From contig NZ_JAINFJ010000001.1 in NCBI RefSeq assembly GCF_019966595.1, forward strand, positions 682,001 through 746,000: DNA of 64,000 nucleotides, written 5' to 3'. The stretch comes from Oricola indica (GTDB taxonomy: Bacteria; Pseudomonadota; Alphaproteobacteria; Rhizobiales; Rhizobiaceae). Position 1 is the stretch's first letter, and each line of letters begins with the position of its first letter. Positions 1-10,145 of the stretch are shown here, one piece after another. A model generated the notes under the pieces. The model was not told where the DNA came from, did not search any database, and worked only from the letters and a program-made list of their open reading frames with translations. The translations under genes were made by a program, and so were the position numbers.

Positions 1-886
1 AGCGCGGGTTCGCGCCGCCCGTGATACCGGCCGCACCGGTGATCACATAGGGATCGGCGACCGGTCCGAACTCGCCGCGATATTCCTCCACCTCGACGCC
101 GCGTGGCGAGGCGGCGAACTTGCCCTCCACCTCGTACCGCTTCTCGGAACCGCCCGAGAGTGGCCGCACCACGAAGGTTCCGTTATAGGGCGCGGCCGAG
201 GCGACCTCCGGTTCCGCGACACGCCCATCGACGGACAATTCGATGCCCTGGCGCTCCATTTCCAGCACTGTGCGCAGCGAAAAGCCTTCGCGTGACAACC
301 CGCCGGTGGTGACCCGGAAGGCCAACGGCGTGGTCTTCATCCATCCGCTGCCGTCGAGTCGGTAAGGCCCGAGCAGGCTGTCGGCCGAGACAGACGCGTT
401 GATGCCGTCCATCGCCCAGTCGCGCCCGTCGATCTCGTCGCGCAGCGTGATCGACCCGTTGATGATCGAGGCATTCTCGAGCACGACCCGCGTCGGGCTC
501 ACCGGCCCGGTCGATGGCAGGGTCCAGTCCGGCAACCCGCGCTCGTCGATGGACATCTCGACCACCGGATTGACCAGTCGCATGTCGAAGATCAGCAATT
601 CGCCGCTCAGGAACGGCGCCAGCTCGGCATCCATCGAAAAACGGTCGGCCGTTGCGAGCGGCTTTTCCGGATCGCCGACGCGCACATCCTCGAAAGTGAC
701 GGAGGGAAACGGCAGCAGCCGCGCCTTCGCCTCGCCGGACACGGTCACCTTCTGGCCGAGAATGCGTGTCGCTTCCTTTTCGAAATCGGCGCGATAGGCG
801 TCCCAGTCGATAAAATACGGCCCCACCAGCGCCGCGATCAGCGCCAGAACCAGAAGACTACCCAAAATGACTAAAAGCCGCGCCAG
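1..886 (-). CDS. AsmA-family protein, N-terminal part (cut by window edge)
   Basis: The reverse strand reads through the left edge without a stop. The translation opens with a hydrophobic helix (ARLLVILGSLLVLALIAALV), then GPYFIDWDAYRADFEKEA and ILGQKVTVSGEA, the hallmark opening of rhizobial AsmA-like proteins. These are membrane-anchored, largely periplasmic proteins implicated in outer-membrane or lipid homeostasis. No in-frame ATG or GTG lies near the start. The best start is a rare CTG at 884-886, preceded by AGGGAG with a 7-nt gap; the next option is a TTG at 863-865, which would cut into the membrane helix. The C-terminal AsmA domain lies outside the window. Family call firm; start uncertain. 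Confidence 0.75.
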   Translation of the reverse strand, partial: MARLLVILGSLLVLALIAALVGPYFIDWDAYRADFEKEATRILGQKVTVSGEAKARLLPFPSVTFEDVRVGDPEKPLATADRFSMDAELAPFLSGELLIFDMRLVNPVVEMSIDERGLPDWTLPSTGPVSPTRVVLENASIINGSITLRDEIDGRDWAMDGINASVSADSLLGPYRLDGSGWMKTTPLAFRVTTGGLSREGFSLRTVLEMERQGIELSVDGRVAEPEVASAAPYNGTFVVRPLSGGSEKRYEVEGKFAASPRGVEVEEYRGEFGPVADPYVITGAAGITGGANPR

Positions 887-998
887 TTGCCTGCTCCCTG
901 GGGCCGAGCCGCATCACCCGGCCGGGCACGACCGGTGACTGCCCTTGCGCATGATGCGCCACTCGGCGTCAAGATCAAGGGTTACGAAGCCCGCAACC

Positions 999-2408
999 CT
1001 ACAACGTGACAATCTTCCCCGGATTCATGATGTTATCGGGATCGAGCGCACGCTTGATCGACCGCATCACGTCCAGTGCGCCGCCCAGTTCCAGTTCCAG
1101 GAACTTCATCTTTCCCTGGCCGATTCCGTGCTCGCCCGTGCAGGTTCCGCCCATCGACAGCGCCCTGATGTTCAGCCGCTCGACGAAATTCTCCAGCGCC
1201 TCGATTTCCTTCGGATCTGTGTCGTCGACCAGCACCGAGACGTGGAAATTGCCGTCGCCCGCATGACCGACGATCGGCGCGATCAGCCCGGCTTCCTCGA
1301 TATCGGCCTCGGTCTCGGAGATGCAGTCGGCAAGCCGCGAGATCGGCACGCAAACATCGGTCGCCACCGCCTTGGCGCCGGGGCGCAGTTGCAGGCACGA
1401 CCAGTAGGCGTCATGCCGCGCCTGCCAGAGCCGCGCGCGTTCCTCCTCGCGCGTCGACCAGATGAAACCGGAACTGCCGAGCTCCTCGGCGATCTCGCCG
1501 AACGTCTCCGCCTGTTCCTTCACGCCCGCATCGGTGCCGTGGAACTCGACGAAGAGGCAAGGCGATACCGGCAGATCCAGCTTCGAATAGTCGACCATCG
1601 CCTTCATCTGCAATTCGTTCACCAGTTCGATCCGCGCCACCGGCAGGCCCATCTGGATCGTCATGATCACGGCATGCGTCGCCGCGTCCAGCGTCGGGAA
1701 CGGACAGACACCCGACGAGATCGCCTGCGGAATGCCCTGAAGGCGCAGCGTCAGCGAGGTGATGACGCCGAGCGTGCCTTCGGATCCCACCATCAGCCGG
1801 GTCAGGTCGTAGCCGGCCGAGCTCTTCTTGGCGCGCTTCGCCGTGGTGATCTTGCGGCCGTTCGGCATGATGACATCCATCGCCATGACGTTCTCGCGCA
1901 TGGTCCCGTAGCGCACCGCATTGGTTCCGGAGGCGCGTGTCGCGGCCATCCCGCCAATGCTGGCGTCGGCACCGGGGTCGATGGGGAAGAACAGGCCCGT
2001 GTCGCGCAGATAATCGTTCAGCTGCTTGCGCGTGATGCCCGGTTCGACCACGCAATCCAGATCCTCGGCATTCACCTGGATCACCCGGTTCATCCGGCTG
2101 AAATCGATGGAGATGCCGCCCGCCGGCGCGTTCACGTGGCCTTCCAGCGACGTACCGGTTCCAAACGGCACGATCGGCACCTTGTGCTGCGCGCAGACTT
2201 CCACAATGGCCTGCGCCTCCTCCGCGTTATCGACGAAGACCACGCCGTCCGGCAATTGCGAGGGAATGTAGGTGGTTGTGTGCGAATGCTGGCGGCGCAG
2301 CGCCTCGCCTGCCGAAAACCGCTCGCCGAAACGCTGCTTCAATATGTCGAGCGCAAGGGCGATGCCGCTTTCGTTGCGTTCGGCCGGCTTGATATCATTG
2401 AGGGCCAC
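999..2408 (-). CDS. FAD-binding oxidoreductase, D-lactate/glycolate dehydrogenase type (GlcD/DLD family)
   Basis: A 469-residue flavoprotein of the vanillyl-alcohol-oxidase superfamily. The FAD_binding_4 (PP-loop) region carries VPFGTGTSLEGHV near residues 85-97, DPGADASIGGMAATRASG near 145-162 and GSEGTLGVIT near 205-214. The C-terminal FAD-oxidase domain has the conserved GHAGDGNFH and GEHGIGQGK motifs. In this family a 2-hydroxy acid such as D-lactate or glycolate is oxidised, with electrons passed to cytochrome or quinone. Length and motifs match single-subunit D-lactate dehydrogenase (cytochrome) rather than the separate GlcD/GlcE subunits. The substrate cannot be fixed from sequence. 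It follows the ClC gene on the same strand with about 100 bases between them. Confidence 0.85.
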   Translation of the reverse strand: MALNDIKPAERNESGIALALDILKQRFGERFSAGEALRRQHSHTTTYIPSQLPDGVVFVDNAEEAQAIVEVCAQHKVPIVPFGTGTSLEGHVNAPAGGISIDFSRMNRVIQVNAEDLDCVVEPGITRKQLNDYLRDTGLFFPIDPGADASIGGMAATRASGTNAVRYGTMRENVMAMDVIMPNGRKITTAKRAKKSSAGYDLTRLMVGSEGTLGVITSLTLRLQGIPQAISSGVCPFPTLDAATHAVIMTIQMGLPVARIELVNELQMKAMVDYSKLDLPVSPCLFVEFHGTDAGVKEQAETFGEIAEELGSSGFIWSTREEERARLWQARHDAYWSCLQLRPGAKAVATDVCVPISRLADCISETEADIEEAGLIAPIVGHAGDGNFHVSVLVDDTDPKEIEALENFVERLNIRALSMGGTCTGEHGIGQGKMKFLELELGGALDVMRSIKRALDPDNIMNPGKIVTL

Positions 2409-2508
2409 GTATTCCTCCCGACAGTCGATGTGCCGCGTCGCCCGTCACGGGGCATGATAGCGCGGAATGTGTTTCTAGGTCCGACCCGCGATGCGCGCAA
2501 CGGCGCCG

Positions 2509-4323
2509 TCACGCATAGTGGTTCGAGATCACCGCCTCGGCGATTTCCGATGTGTCGATCACGCCAACGATGTTCTCGGTGCGCGGCACCACACCCGGCC
2601 CCGCGACCACGATCGCATAAGACCGGTTTCGCTGGTTCATGCGGGTGATCACCGAGTTCAGGATATGGGTCTGCGACGCGATCACATAGTCGCTCGACAT
2701 GATCTCGCGTAGCGTCTGATGCGCGCGCCGGTCCGCCATGTAGGGGATCGTGCCGAACCGGACGAAACCGGCAATGCGCCCCTCGTCCTCGACGATCACG
2801 TGGATCGGTCCATCCATCTCCGCGGGCAGCGCCTTGAGCGCGTCCGACACGGTCATGTCGATCGGCAGAACGATGAAATTCGTCGCCATCAATTCCTTTG
2901 CCTGGCGCACGAGATACATGTTCGTGTGCCGGATCTGCGGTATCGGCCGGCCGCGATGGCGCAGCTTGATCGTGTAGATATTGTCGGCGATCAGCCAGCG
3001 CCGCACCCCGAGCGCGATCCCGACCGCCAGGACCAGCGGCACGATGACATTGTAGTCCCGCGTCATCTCGAAGATCATCACGATGGCGGTCATCGACGCG
3101 CCCGTCGCGCCGCCGACCAGCGCGCCCATGCCCACCAGCGCGAATTCCGCCGGCGCAAAGCCGCGATCCGGGAAAAGCGTCATCCCGATGACCCCGACGG
3201 CGCCGCCGAGCGCCGCGCCGATGAACAGCGACGGCGAAAACACGCCGCCCGAAGCCCCCGCGCCAAGGCTGACCGAGGTTGCGAAGATCTTGGCCGCCAG
3301 CAGAAGCAGCAGCAGCGCCAGCGTGTAGGGCTGGTCGTTCAGGATGTCCTGGATCGTCGCGTAACCGACGCCATAGGTGTGATACTGGCCGGTGACCAGG
3401 AAGAAGCCGTATCCGAGAACGCCGATCATCAGCATGCCGATGATGTTCTGGGTGTATTCGTTGCCGGGCAGCTTCGGGAACGTGTCCTCGCACCAGGCAA
3501 GCGAACGGATGAACGCCCAGGAGGCGATGCCGGCAAGCGCGCCAAGCACGGCGAATGCGATCAGCTGGACGAAATCCACGGCCTGGTGCACTTCGAGGTT
3601 GGCCAGCGGCACGATGAAGGCAGGGTCGAGACCGAAGGCGATCCGTCCGGCATAGGTGGCCGTCGCGGTCGCCACCACGACCGGCAGGAAGGTCCGCGTC
3701 GAGACTTCGGGCAGCAGCATCTCGACCGCGAAAAGCACGCCGCCGAGAGGCGTATTGAACGTCGCGGCGATACCGGCCCCCGCGCCGGCCGAAAGAAGGG
3801 TGATCTTCTCCCATCGCGCCAGTCTGAGCATGCGCGCCACGGTCGAACCGAACGATGCGCCGATCTGGATGATCGGTCCCTCGCGGCCGACCGATGCGCC
3901 ACTGCCGATGGAGATGGCCGAGGCGAGCGACTTCACGATGGCCACCACGCCGCGCACATTGCCCTTGGCATGGTAGATCGCGAACATCACCTCGGGAACG
4001 CCGTGCCCCTTTGCTTCGGGCGCAAACGTCTTCACCAGCCAGACGACGATCAGCCCGCCGACAACCGGCGCGAGGATGATCGCGGGGCCGAACGGGCTCG
4101 GCGCATCGAACAGATTGGCGTCATAGACCGTCGAAAAACGCCCGTAGAAGAAGAGGTTGTGAACGACCGAGATCAGAATTCGGAAAACCACCGCACCCGC
4201 CGCTGCGACCAGTCCGATCGCAAAGGCGATCATGCAAAGGAGCGGCAGGGAGACGATCCGCGATTCATGGGGAGGCAGATCGGTGGAGGTCGTGCTGAGT
4301 TGCAGACGGTCTAACAGGGGCAT
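2509..4323 (-). CDS. ClC-family chloride channel/transporter with C-terminal CBS pair
   Basis: A 604-residue membrane protein. The ClC signature GSGASVGREGP keeps the gating glutamate in GREGP, followed by the second ion-pathway motif GGVFSPSLFIGAALGG. A cytosolic tail from about residue 455 contains two CBS-like repeats (TNFIVLPIDMTVSDAL and SDYVIASQTHILNSVI). CBS pairs in ClC proteins commonly bind adenine nucleotides and modulate gating. Chloride transport follows from the family; whether it is a channel or a Cl-/H+ exchanger is not resolved. It is divergent from a second ClC gene starting at 4588. Confidence 0.92.
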   Translation of the reverse strand: MPLLDRLQLSTTSTDLPPHESRIVSLPLLCMIAFAIGLVAAAGAVVFRILISVVHNLFFYGRFSTVYDANLFDAPSPFGPAIILAPVVGGLIVVWLVKTFAPEAKGHGVPEVMFAIYHAKGNVRGVVAIVKSLASAISIGSGASVGREGPIIQIGASFGSTVARMLRLARWEKITLLSAGAGAGIAATFNTPLGGVLFAVEMLLPEVSTRTFLPVVVATATATYAGRIAFGLDPAFIVPLANLEVHQAVDFVQLIAFAVLGALAGIASWAFIRSLAWCEDTFPKLPGNEYTQNIIGMLMIGVLGYGFFLVTGQYHTYGVGYATIQDILNDQPYTLALLLLLLAAKIFATSVSLGAGASGGVFSPSLFIGAALGGAVGVIGMTLFPDRGFAPAEFALVGMGALVGGATGASMTAIVMIFEMTRDYNVIVPLVLAVGIALGVRRWLIADNIYTIKLRHRGRPIPQIRHTNMYLVRQAKELMATNFIVLPIDMTVSDALKALPAEMDGPIHVIVEDEGRIAGFVRFGTIPYMADRRAHQTLREIMSSDYVIASQTHILNSVITRMNQRNRSYAIVVAGPGVVPRTENIVGVIDTSEIAEAVISNHYA

Positions 4324-4587
4324 GGTGCCGTTTTCTTCGTTTCTTGTTACGGCCGAAAGCGGTCGAAAGTGAGAGAACCGTCTGCGCTAAACGCTGAAAT
4401 CGGCAGGAATGCGCCGGCGGAGCCCATGGAAAGCCCTCTCCTGAACCGCGCGACGGCGAAAATCAAGGCGCGGCGGGCATATCGCCTGCGGATCGCCCGA
4501 CGCGACCGCTTCATTCCCGCCGTGAAGCGCTCTACTATGGCGCCGCATTCGCAACTTCACGCTTACGGAGTCGGCCGCGGCGGTACC

Positions 4588-6252
4588 ATGTCAGACACGC
4601 CTTCACCCCTGCGCCGCCTGCTGGCAATGCTCCAGACGGGCTTCTCGGCGGCCCTGTCCGAGATGACGACGAACCTGCGCGATTTCACCGGCCGCCGCCT
4701 GCCCGCGGTCTGGCTTCTTTCGGTGATCATCGGGCTGGTCGTCGCGATTGCGGCCGTGCTCTTCCGCGAGGCCATAGGGCTCGTCCAGTTGCTGTGGCTC
4801 GGCACCACGTCGGAATCGGTGGTCAGCGCCGCCGCCGGCATTCCGAAGATCGTCATCTTCGCCGCACCGGTCGTCGGCGGCCTCGTCGTCGGCATATTGC
4901 TGCAGACGATCCAGTCGAAACAGCGAACCTTCAGCGTCGCGGATGTCATGGAGGCCCGAGTCCTCGGCGAGCGGGGTCTCCCCTTCTGGCCTGGTATCTC
5001 GTCGGCCCTCATAACCGCCCTATCGCTCGGCTCCGGCGCCAGCGCGGGCCGCGAAGGGCCTGTCGTCCATCTCGGCGCGACCCTTGGCTCGACCCTGTGC
5101 AGCCGGCTGCACCTGCCGGATTCCGCGCGCCGCGTCCTGCTCGCCTGCGGCGTCGCCAGCGCGGTCTCTGCCTCGTTCAACGCCCCGATCGCCGGGATGA
5201 TCTTCGCCCACGAAGTCGTGCTCGGCCACTATGCGCTGTCGGCCATCGTGCCCATCGTGCTTTCCTCGGTTGTCGGCACGCTCGTCACCCGCTTCTGGTT
5301 CGGCGATGTCGCGGCCTTCATCATCCCGGATCACCAGATCACCTCCTACTGGGAGTTCCCGGCCTTCGCGCTTCTCGGCGTCACCTGCGCCATCGTCGCG
5401 ATCCTGTTGCAGTTCTCGCTCGTCGCGACGGACTGGGTCGCGCGCCACATCAACATGGCGACATGGGTGCGTCCCGTCGTCGGCGGAGCGGGCGTTGGCG
5501 CGATCGCCGTGGTGTTTCCCGAAGTGCTCGGCGTCGGCTACGAAACGACCGACGACGCGCTGAACAACAATCTTCCGCTTCGAATGATGCTGATGCTGCT
5601 CGTCGCCAAGACCGCGGCGACCGCGATCACGCTTGCCTCGCGGTTCGGCGGCGGCATCTTCTCGCCGTCGCTCTATCTCGGCGCCATGGCTGGCGGCAGT
5701 TTCGGGCTCATCGCCGCCTCGGCGTTCCCGGAACTGGCCTCCAGCGAAGGGCTCTACTCGATCCTCGGCATGGGCGCCGTCGCCGCCGCCGTTCTCGGCG
5801 CACCATTCTCCACCATCATGATCGTGTTCGAACTGACGGGCGGCTATGCGCTGTCGATCGCGCTGCTGCTCACCGTCGCCATCGCCTATGGCATCAACCA
5901 GGCGGTTCATGCCCATTCCTATTTCCAGTGGCAGCTCGAGATGCGTGGCCTTTTCGTCAGCGAGGGACCGCACCGCGCCCTCACCCGCTCACGCCGCGTG
6001 ATGGATTTCATGGATCCGCTCGATCCCGATGCGGAACCGGAACAGTACGATACCGAATCCGGCACACCCACGCTGAAGCGATCCGACACGCTGGAAGTTG
6101 CGCTGCGCCTGTTCGACAAGGGCGGGCATGCGCGCCTGCCTGTCATCGACGACAGGGAGCCCGAAAAGATCGTCGGCTGGGCGACCCAGGTGCGCGCGCT
6201 GCGCTATTTCAACAAGGCTCTCATAGACGCTTCGGTCGAAGAGCACAGATAA
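4588..6252 (+). CDS. Second ClC-family chloride channel/transporter with CBS domain
   Basis: About 554 residues from the chosen start (MSDTPSPLRRLL); an ATG at 4369 would add 73 residues that do not look membrane- or ClC-like. It carries GSGASAGREGPVVHLG with the gate glutamate and GGGIFSPSLYLGAMAGG for the second half of the ion path. A C-terminal segment (RRVMDFMDPLDPD ... LFDKGGHARLPVIDD) resembles CBS motifs. It is a paralogue rather than a copy of the gene at 2509-4323, since the sequences differ widely outside the ion-path motifs. The ribosome-binding site is weak (GGAG about 17 bases upstream), so the start is the least certain part of this call. Confidence 0.9.
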   Translation: MSDTPSPLRRLLAMLQTGFSAALSEMTTNLRDFTGRRLPAVWLLSVIIGLVVAIAAVLFREAIGLVQLLWLGTTSESVVSAAAGIPKIVIFAAPVVGGLVVGILLQTIQSKQRTFSVADVMEARVLGERGLPFWPGISSALITALSLGSGASAGREGPVVHLGATLGSTLCSRLHLPDSARRVLLACGVASAVSASFNAPIAGMIFAHEVVLGHYALSAIVPIVLSSVVGTLVTRFWFGDVAAFIIPDHQITSYWEFPAFALLGVTCAIVAILLQFSLVATDWVARHINMATWVRPVVGGAGVGAIAVVFPEVLGVGYETTDDALNNNLPLRMMLMLLVAKTAATAITLASRFGGGIFSPSLYLGAMAGGSFGLIAASAFPELASSEGLYSILGMGAVAAAVLGAPFSTIMIVFELTGGYALSIALLLTVAIAYGINQAVHAHSYFQWQLEMRGLFVSEGPHRALTRSRRVMDFMDPLDPDAEPEQYDTESGTPTLKRSDTLEVALRLFDKGGHARLPVIDDREPEKIVGWATQVRALRYFNKALIDASVEEHR

Positions 6253-6377
6253 GCCCGGCCGGCCCAAAGCCGCGCTTGGTTAACGCGTGGTTCATCTGTT
6301 TCGGCGACTCTGCATACACCGCGTGCTGAAGTTGTGGTTCGGCGCGCCTGCAACTTTTGGATTGCGGCAGGGTAGTG

Positions 6378-9300
6378 ATGAACAACGGATCGCGAACTGA
6401 CACGGCGGCCCTCCTTCCGGAAGGCGCGACCCTCGACGACTACAAGAATATCGTTTCGGGCTCCGCCGGGTGGATCTGGGTCACCGACAAGGACCATCGC
6501 TTTACCTTCATGTCCGGTGACGTGGAGGAAATCACCGGCGTTTCCCCGGAGGAGATGATCGGAAGATCGCGCCGGGACATCTTCCTCAACCATACGAAAA
6601 ACAAGGAAAAATCCGAAGCGCATCTCGAGGTGCTGGAACGCCGGGAACCTTTTCGCGACTTCATCTACGAATTCGTCGATCCGCGCGGCCAGGAACACTG
6701 GATTTCCGTCTCCGGCCATCCGGTCTTTGGAGAGAACGGCGAATTCGAAGGCTATCGCGGAACGGGAAACGACCTCAGCGACATCATCTCCATGCTCGAG
6801 GAAATGAAGCGCGCGCGCGACGAGACGCGCCGCCTGACCCAGATCATCGAGGCCAGCCTCGACGCGATCGGCTCCGGCGTCGTGATCTATGACGAAAAAG
6901 ACAGACTACTCTACACCAACCGAGCGATGCACGATCTCTATCCGGGCGTAGCAGACATGCTCGTTCCCGGCGCCGAACTGTCGACGGTCATGCGCGCCTC
7001 CATCCTGCGCGAGGTCTACGCCACGAATCTGAAGGCCGAGAATCTGTCGGAAGCGGAACTCGACGAGGAAATAGCCGACCGCGTCGCCAAACATCACAAG
7101 ACCCATTTTGAGATTGTTGAACAGCTGCGCGACGGACGCTGGTGCAAGATCGACAACCGCCGCCTCGAAAGCGGAATTTTCATCGGTATACGCACCGACA
7201 TCACCGCCGAAAAGGATCACGAACTCCAGTTGGAGACGGCTCAAACTCAGACCGAGAAATCCTTCCGGCTTCTGCAGACAGTCCTCGACAATGTGCCGAT
7301 AGGCATCGTCGTCTATGACGACAAGGACCGCTTCCTGCTCTCAAATCGCCGGTTGCAGGAAGACCAGCCGCTTCTCGGTCCCGCCATGCGGCCCGGCCAA
7401 CCGCTCTCGGCGGCGGTCGATCTGGCGCATGCCAAGGAACTGTGGCGTGACAGCGAAGATCCCGAGATCGACATGCTGCACGACACCAATCCGTCGGAGT
7501 GGAAACGGCGCAAGCTGGATGAGTATCATCAGCACCGGTTTGAATCGCTGCGCCGCGCCCGTTCCGGCAACTGGCACAAGGTCGTCAACATCAGAACCGA
7601 AGACAACATGCTGATCGGCCTCAGGATGGATGTCACGGAACTGAAGGACCAGCAGATCGCGCTTGCCGAGCGCGTCCGCGAGAACGAACTCTACCAGAAC
7701 ATCATCGAGGCCATCCCCGCCGCGATCTACGCCAAGACCCCCGATCTCCGGCTGATCTACGCCAATTCCGGATGGGAGAAATTCGCCGGCGTCACGGTCG
7801 CCGAAAGCATGGGCAAGACCGATCTGGAGGTCTTCGGCGAATCCGGTCGGGAATACATGCAAGCCGACCGGAAGGTGCTGGAAACCGGCGAGGTTCAGCA
7901 ACTCGAGGAAATCGGCGTCGGCGAAGACGGTTCGCCGCAATACCGCCTTGCACGCAAATCGAAGGCCGTCGGCTCGGACGGGTCGGTCTATGTCGTCGGC
8001 ATCACGACCGACATCAACGAGATGAAGGCGCGCGAGAACGAAGCCATCGCCGCCCGCACCAAGGCCGAGCTCGGCCAGAGCATCCTCGACCGGCTCTCAA
8101 GCCCGGTTCTCGTGAAGGATACCGACGGCGTCTGCGTCATCGCCAACAAGGCGTTCGCCGAACTTCACAGCCTGTCGGTCGACCAGATCGTCGGCAAGAG
8201 AGCCATCGACATCGTCGGGCCGCAAAACGCCAACCAGGCCACGATGTTCGAGGACGAGGTCATGAAGACCGGCACGACCTTCGCGCATGAGCACGACATC
8301 CGGCGCGCCGACGGCACGGTCTTCGCGGCCAAGGCTTTCAAGTCGCGCGAACAACTGGCCGACGGCAAGAACTACCTCGTCATCCGCATCGAGGATATTT
8401 CCAAGTTCAAGGAACGTGAAAAGGCGCTCCGCGACGCCCAGATCAAGGCCGAGAACGCCGACCGCGCCAAGTCGGAATTCCTCGCCAATATGAGCCACGA
8501 GATCCGCACGCCGATGAACGGCGTTCTCGGCATGGCGGAATTGTTGACCGCCACCGATCTCGACAGCAAGCAGCGCACTTTTGCCGATGTCATCATCAAG
8601 TCGGGCAACGCCCTCCTGACGATCATCAACGACATACTCGACTTCTCGAAGATCGATGCCGGCCAGATGGAGCTCGATCCGCAACCCTTCGAACTGCGCG
8701 AGGCCGTCACAGACGTCGCCACGCTGATGACCGCACGCGCGCAGCAGAAAGATATAGAGATGATCGTTCGCGTCGACCCGGCGATCCACGACGCCTATGT
8801 CGGCGACGTCGGTCGGCTGCGCCAGGTCATCACCAACTTCGTCTCGAACGCGGTCAAGTTCACAGAGTTGGGCCACGTGCTGATCAACGTGGACGCCGTC
8901 GATCTCGGCGACGAGGCGAAACTGACCTTCCGGATCACCGATACCGGGATCGGTATCCCGGAAGACAAGATTGCGACGGTCTTCGAGAAATTCTCGCAGG
9001 TCGACGGCTCGTCCACCCGCCGCCACGAGGGCACCGGTCTGGGGCTCGCCATCTCGTCTTCCATCATCAGCCTGATGGGTGGGGAATACGGCGTCGAAAG
9101 CAAGATCGATGAAGGCTCGACCTTCTGGTTCTCGATCACGCTTCCCAAACACGGCGAAATCAGCCGTCCGGAACTTCCCTCGACCGATGTGACCGGCGCG
9201 CGCGTCCTGATCGTCGACGACAACTCGGTGAACCGCTCCATCCTGATGGAGCAGATGAACGCCTGGCGGTTCGACAGCTGCGCGGTCGGTTCCGGCATCG

Positions 9301-10145
9301 AGGCACTGCAGGTCCTGCGCGAGGCGAAACGCCTCGACGCGCCCTTCGAATGTATCGTGCTCGACTATCAGATGCCGGGCATGAACGGCACCGACGTCGC
9401 GGCCGCGATCCGCTCCGACAGCCGCCTGAGCGACACGCCGATCGTCATATTGACCTCGGTCGACAATGGCGTTTCGCCGGACGAGATCCGCCGCCTGCGC
9501 ATTCACAAGAACCTGATGAAGCCGGCACGATCGTCGCATCTGTTCGATGCGATGGTGAACTCCATCGTCTCTTCGGAACGGACCCGCGATTCCCAGACCG
9601 CGAATGCACCCTCGCCCGCGGCAATCGCCCCGGAAGAGGTACCGGAAACGGCAAGCACGCGCCCGCTTCGGGAAAACCCCGCGCTTGAGCCAGCCCCCGG
9701 CGGCCCCGTCGCGCAGGCGAAGGACGCGGAACCGGAAGCGACCGATTTCGCGCTCGATGTCCTTATTGCCGAGGACAACGAGGTCAACCAGCTCGTCTTC
9801 TCGCAAATCCTGCTTGATTCCGGCTTCTCCTTCGAGATCGTCGGCGACGGCAGGCAGGCCGTCGACACCAGCGCCCGCAAGCCGCCGCGCCTTATCCTGA
9901 TGGATGTCTCCATGCCGGAACTCAACGGGTTGGAGGCGACGGAAATCATCCGCAAGCGCGAAGAGCTGAACGGCCGCAGGACGCCGATCGTCGGCGTCAC
10001 GGCGCATGCGCTCAAGGGTGACCGCGAGAAGTGTCTGGAAGCGGGAATGGACGATTACCTGTCCAAGCCGATCAGCCCCGACACCCTGCTGGCCAAGGTC
10101 AATGAGTGGCTCTCCAGCAGCCACTTCAGGGCACACAACCTTTAA
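6378..10145 (+). CDS. Multi-PAS hybrid sensor histidine kinase with two receiver domains
   Basis: A 1255-residue cytosolic kinase with no obvious membrane helix. The start at 6378 is preferred over 6357 because GCAGGG lies 6-7 bases upstream. From the N-terminus it has about five PAS/PAC sensory units (first near residues 25-130, last near 565-680). A HisKA dimerisation domain follows with phospho-acceptor His707 in NMSHEIRTPMNGV, then an HATPase_c domain (N box FVSNAVKF, G boxes DTGIGIP and GTGLGLAIS). Two receiver domains follow, with VLIVDDN and Asp996 (VLDYQMPG), then VLIAEDN and Asp1176 (LMDVSMPE, later lysine in YLSKPI). No Hpt domain is present, so phosphate must leave through a separate Hpt protein. 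The signal is unknown; multiple PAS units suggest redox or small-molecule sensing. Confidence 0.93.
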   Translation: MNNGSRTDTAALLPEGATLDDYKNIVSGSAGWIWVTDKDHRFTFMSGDVEEITGVSPEEMIGRSRRDIFLNHTKNKEKSEAHLEVLERREPFRDFIYEFVDPRGQEHWISVSGHPVFGENGEFEGYRGTGNDLSDIISMLEEMKRARDETRRLTQIIEASLDAIGSGVVIYDEKDRLLYTNRAMHDLYPGVADMLVPGAELSTVMRASILREVYATNLKAENLSEAELDEEIADRVAKHHKTHFEIVEQLRDGRWCKIDNRRLESGIFIGIRTDITAEKDHELQLETAQTQTEKSFRLLQTVLDNVPIGIVVYDDKDRFLLSNRRLQEDQPLLGPAMRPGQPLSAAVDLAHAKELWRDSEDPEIDMLHDTNPSEWKRRKLDEYHQHRFESLRRARSGNWHKVVNIRTEDNMLIGLRMDVTELKDQQIALAERVRENELYQNIIEAIPAAIYAKTPDLRLIYANSGWEKFAGVTVAESMGKTDLEVFGESGREYMQADRKVLETGEVQQLEEIGVGEDGSPQYRLARKSKAVGSDGSVYVVGITTDINEMKARENEAIAARTKAELGQSILDRLSSPVLVKDTDGVCVIANKAFAELHSLSVDQIVGKRAIDIVGPQNANQATMFEDEVMKTGTTFAHEHDIRRADGTVFAAKAFKSREQLADGKNYLVIRIEDISKFKEREKALRDAQIKAENADRAKSEFLANMSHEIRTPMNGVLGMAELLTATDLDSKQRTFADVIIKSGNALLTIINDILDFSKIDAGQMELDPQPFELREAVTDVATLMTARAQQKDIEMIVRVDPAIHDAYVGDVGRLRQVITNFVSNAVKFTELGHVLINVDAVDLGDEAKLTFRITDTGIGIPEDKIATVFEKFSQVDGSSTRRHEGTGLGLAISSSIISLMGGEYGVESKIDEGSTFWFSITLPKHGEISRPELPSTDVTGARVLIVDDNSVNRSILMEQMNAWRFDSCAVGSGIEALQVLREAKRLDAPFECIVLDYQMPGMNGTDVAAAIRSDSRLSDTPIVILTSVDNGVSPDEIRRLRIHKNLMKPARSSHLFDAMVNSIVSSERTRDSQTANAPSPAAIAPEEVPETASTRPLRENPALEPAPGGPVAQAKDAEPEATDFALDVLIAEDNEVNQLVFSQILLDSGFSFEIVGDGRQAVDTSARKPPRLILMDVSMPELNGLEATEIIRKREELNGRRTPIVGVTAHALKGDREKCLEAGMDDYLSKPISPDTLLAKVNEWLSSSHFRAHNL

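Noticed and set aside
945-4314. Long plus-strand frames opposite the dehydrogenase and first ClC gene
   Set aside because: Arg/His/Asp-rich antisense translations without motifs; the minus-strand genes are unmistakable.
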